DNA from: Acidobacteriota bacterium
GTDB taxonomy: Bacteria; Acidobacteriota; Terriglobia; Terriglobales; Acidobacteriaceae
Length of the DNA stretch: 16,569 nucleotides
Direction of reading: 5' to 3'
Assembly (NCBI GenBank): GCA_003224835.1
Contig: QHZX01000270.1
Location: 1-16,569, forward strand
Part shown: positions 15,065-16,569 of the stretch, one piece after another
Layout of the letters: each line of letters begins with the position of its first letter
Numbering within the stretch: position 1 is the stretch's first letter
Position numbers and translations under genes: made by a program
Notes under the pieces: model-generated
What the model was told of the DNA's origin: nothing
The model's input: only the letters and a program-made list of their open reading frames with translations
Database searches by the model: none

Positions 15065-16060
15065 TTATCCCGCCAGGTTCAGGCGGCCGTGATGGGATTC
15101 AATCTGTTCAAGGACCTCGAGAGCAACCGCGAGCGCGCGGCGGCCGTCTTCGAGCGGCACGACAGGCTTTTGGCGGGTGCGGACTGAGTGCAAGAATGCG
15201 CGAATTTCTGCGTGCAGCGGCTCTTCCGGAATGATTTCGGGCTTGGAAATTTTAATCTCTGGGTTCGCGGAAGGAACACCTTCGTCGCTGCCGACGGTGA
15301 AAACCAGCACGTCCTGGCGGCCATAATCAATGGAAATGTATTGTCGGGGTTGAAAAAAACGCAGCTTGCGGACGCGCTCAGTCGAGACGCGGCTGGCGGT
15401 GAAATTGGCGATGCAGCCGGATTCGAATTCAATGCGGGCATTTGCGATGTCTACTTTGGTAGATAAGATGGGCAGACCCGCGGCGCGAATCTCGCGAATG
15501 GGCGAATTCACAAATGACAGCACGGCATCGAGATCATGGATCATCAGGTCGAGAACCACGTCGATATCAAGCGACCGTGGTGTGAAGACGCTGAGCCTGT
15601 GGATTTCAAAAAACATTGGTCGTGTGACCAGCGGGATGGTCGCGCGCACCGCAGGATTGAAGCGTTCAAGGTGACCGACTTGGGCAATCCGTCCGGTTTT
15701 CTTGACGCTGGCGATCAATTCATCGGCTTCGGCGAGAGATGACGCCAGAGGCTTTTCAACCAGGACGTCGATGCCGGCCTGCATGAGCTGGCGCGCGGCG
15801 GATAGATGACGAATTGTAGGAACGGCGACGGAGGCAGCTTGGACGTCAATATTCGTGCTGACTAACTGCTCGATCGAGCCGAATGCGCGGCAACTAAACT
15901 CTTTTGCAACCGCGTCCGCGCGCGCGGGATTTTCGTCGACTACGCCGACAAGTTCAACCGCATTGAGTTCGCGGGCAAGCTGGTGATAGACGCGGGCATG
16001 ATTGCGTCCAAATGCGCCTACGCCGATGACAGCAACGCGAATGGGACTTGAGTTGGGCAG
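15065..16060 (-). CDS. Gfo/Idh/MocA family NAD(P)-dependent oxidoreductase
   Basis: The frame encodes an N-terminal Rossmann domain, IRVAVIGVGAFGRNHARVY with the GxGxxG loop, then VELVGVVDENPARADAVAKEF, the EKP motif (VLVEKPLA, about residue 102), GHLERFNPAV, and a C-terminal domain with DLMIHDLD (aspartate near 171, histidine near 175). From a CTG at 16060 it is 331 residues, usual for the family. The family oxidises or reduces sugars and related substrates. A relative in acidobacteria sits in lipid A gene clusters as a UDP-GlcNAc 3-dehydrogenase-like enzyme, but this window shows no lpx neighbours. No ATG, GTG or TTG exists in frame before the Rossmann loop; CTG 16060 has GGAG six bases upstream. 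The start is therefore provisional, and a 7-bp repeat array begins right upstream. Confidence 0.85.
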   Translation of the reverse strand: MPNSSPIRVAVIGVGAFGRNHARVYHQLARELNAVELVGVVDENPARADAVAKEFSCRAFGSIEQLVSTNIDVQAASVAVPTIRHLSAARQLMQAGIDVLVEKPLASSLAEADELIASVKKTGRIAQVGHLERFNPAVRATIPLVTRPMFFEIHRLSVFTPRSLDIDVVLDLMIHDLDAVLSFVNSPIREIRAAGLPILSTKVDIANARIEFESGCIANFTASRVSTERVRKLRFFQPRQYISIDYGRQDVLVFTVGSDEGVPSANPEIKISKPEIIPEEPLHAEIRAFLHSVRTRQKPVVPLEDGRRALAVALEVLEQIESHHGRLNLAG

Positions 16061-16079
16061 CAGGAGCTCCGGGGAAATC

Positions 16080-16210
16080 GATTTTAGGTTTCAGATTGAA
16101 GATCAAAAAAGACCCGATTTTAGATTGAAGATTGCAGATTGCAGATTTTAGATTCAACAAACACAAATCCACATTTGCAGGCAGTTGAAATCTGCAATCT
16201 AAAATCTTAA
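16080..16210. repeat. Degenerate 7-bp repeat array, unit GATTNNA, with an inverted copy
   Basis: Heptamers GATTTTA, GATTGAA, GATTGCA and GATTCAA follow in phase at 16080-16100 and 16116-16157, interrupted once at 16101-16115. The right side (16189-16206) holds the same repeat inverted; its reverse complement matches 16116-16133 in 17 of 18 positions, so the array could fold into a long hairpin. It is strikingly AT-rich beside GC-rich genes and lies between the oxidoreductase 5' end and the DinB gene. Confidence 0.85.
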
Positions 16211-16253
16211 ACCGGAAATCCCTTTGTATTCTGAGCTCTTCATCCTGCATTGC

Positions 16254-16569
16254 TCATTGCTTGATCTTCTTCAGCAACGCGATCTGGCCACCGTGATATG
16301 CGGCATGTTGAACCGCGCCCGTCAGCATAAAATTTAGATCGTAATCCTTGCCAGGGACGGGTTCGTACAACTGTGCTTCGTTCATCGACGAAACCCGCTG
16401 GACCAGATCCGCGTGAGTCGTTCGCAATTTTTGTAAAGCTTCGCGCCAGGCCGCGTCGGTAGCAACGCTGACCTGCGGAAAGTTTTCTTCGTCGGACGGC
16501 ATTAGGGCCTGGCCTTTCATTCTATGGGCAATTACGCGCTCCCACGTGGTAAGGTGCAGGACCAATTCC
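16254..16569 (-). CDS. DinB family protein, 5' truncated by window edge
   Basis: About 104 C-terminal residues are visible; the frame runs off the right edge of the window. The pattern LVLHLTTWERVIAHRMKG near the top, YDLNFMLTGAVQHAAYHGGQIALLKKIK at the end, and helical composition fit the DinB/YfiT four-helix-bundle family. Its metal-binding histidines would include one in LHLTTW and two in QHAAYHGGQ. DinB proteins are thiol transferases or hydrolases in some lineages and of unknown role in most. It precedes the oxidoreductase on the same strand but is separated by the repeat array, so co-transcription is uncertain. Confidence 0.8.
   Translation of the reverse strand, partial: ELVLHLTTWERVIAHRMKGQALMPSDEENFPQVSVATDAAWREALQKLRTTHADLVQRVSSMNEAQLYEPVPGKDYDLNFMLTGAVQHAAYHGGQIALLKKIKQ

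Noticed and set aside
15954..16250. 98-residue minus-strand open frame across the AT-rich array
   Set aside because: It is composed of translated repeats and an out-of-frame shadow of the oxidoreductase N-terminus.
1..16569. tRNA, rRNA, riboswitch, transposase or phage genes
   Set aside because: I read all spacers on both strands and saw no cloverleaf, conserved riboswitch core or mobile-element gene.

Overview
The window looks like part of a chromosome from an uncultured soil or sediment acidobacterium (Acidobacteriota, Terriglobia/Koribacter-like). This is inferred from gene style: a PhoB-type DNA-binding domain fused to membrane helices, a LolA-like secreted protein, a DUF3443 protein, a TonB-like protein with a proline/glutamine-rich linker, and many short degenerate intergenic repeats. 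No rRNA, tRNA, CRISPR array, phage gene or transposase is visible. Gene density is high and no gene-free stretch exceeds 300 bases.

Layout. 1-878 (+): 3' part of a DUF3443 protein. 886-1602 (-): YggS/PLPBP pyridoxal-phosphate protein. 1603-1867: repeat-rich spacer with a REP-like hairpin and a degenerate 7-bp repeat array. 1868-3874 (-): OPT-family transporter. 4033-4326 (+): promoter and a small zinc-ribbon protein. 4367-5912 (+): promoter and a single frame joining ComF to an HNH endonuclease. 5956-7464 (-): a thioredoxin-like lipid- or periplasm-facing protein preceded by a LolA-like secreted protein, probably one operon. 7619-10538 (+): an M20 peptidase overlapping by 4 bases a secreted amidohydrolase, which is broken by an internal out-of-frame deletion. 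10647-12815 (+): secreted prolyl oligopeptidase. 12926-13765 (+): winged-helix protein with four membrane segments. 13844-14893 (-): TonB-like protein. 15065-16060 (-): Gfo/Idh/MocA oxidoreductase without a normal start codon. 16080-16210: second 7-bp repeat array. 16254-16569 (-): DinB-family protein, cut by the window edge.

How the genes fit together. The OPT transporter, M20 peptidase, amidohydrolase and prolyl oligopeptidase suggest uptake and breakdown of peptides or related amide compounds, although only the M20/amidohydrolase pair is visibly coupled. The thioredoxin-like, LolA-like and TonB-like proteins belong to the envelope. The remaining genes are housekeeping (YggS, ComF) or of unclear role.

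No clearly new multi-gene system was found. The observations most worth a second look are the ComF-HNH frame with a well-placed internal start, the deletion that breaks the amidohydrolase, two unrelated arrays sharing a 7-bp period, the non-canonical start of the oxidoreductase beside one of those arrays, and pepsin-like motifs in the DUF3443 protein.
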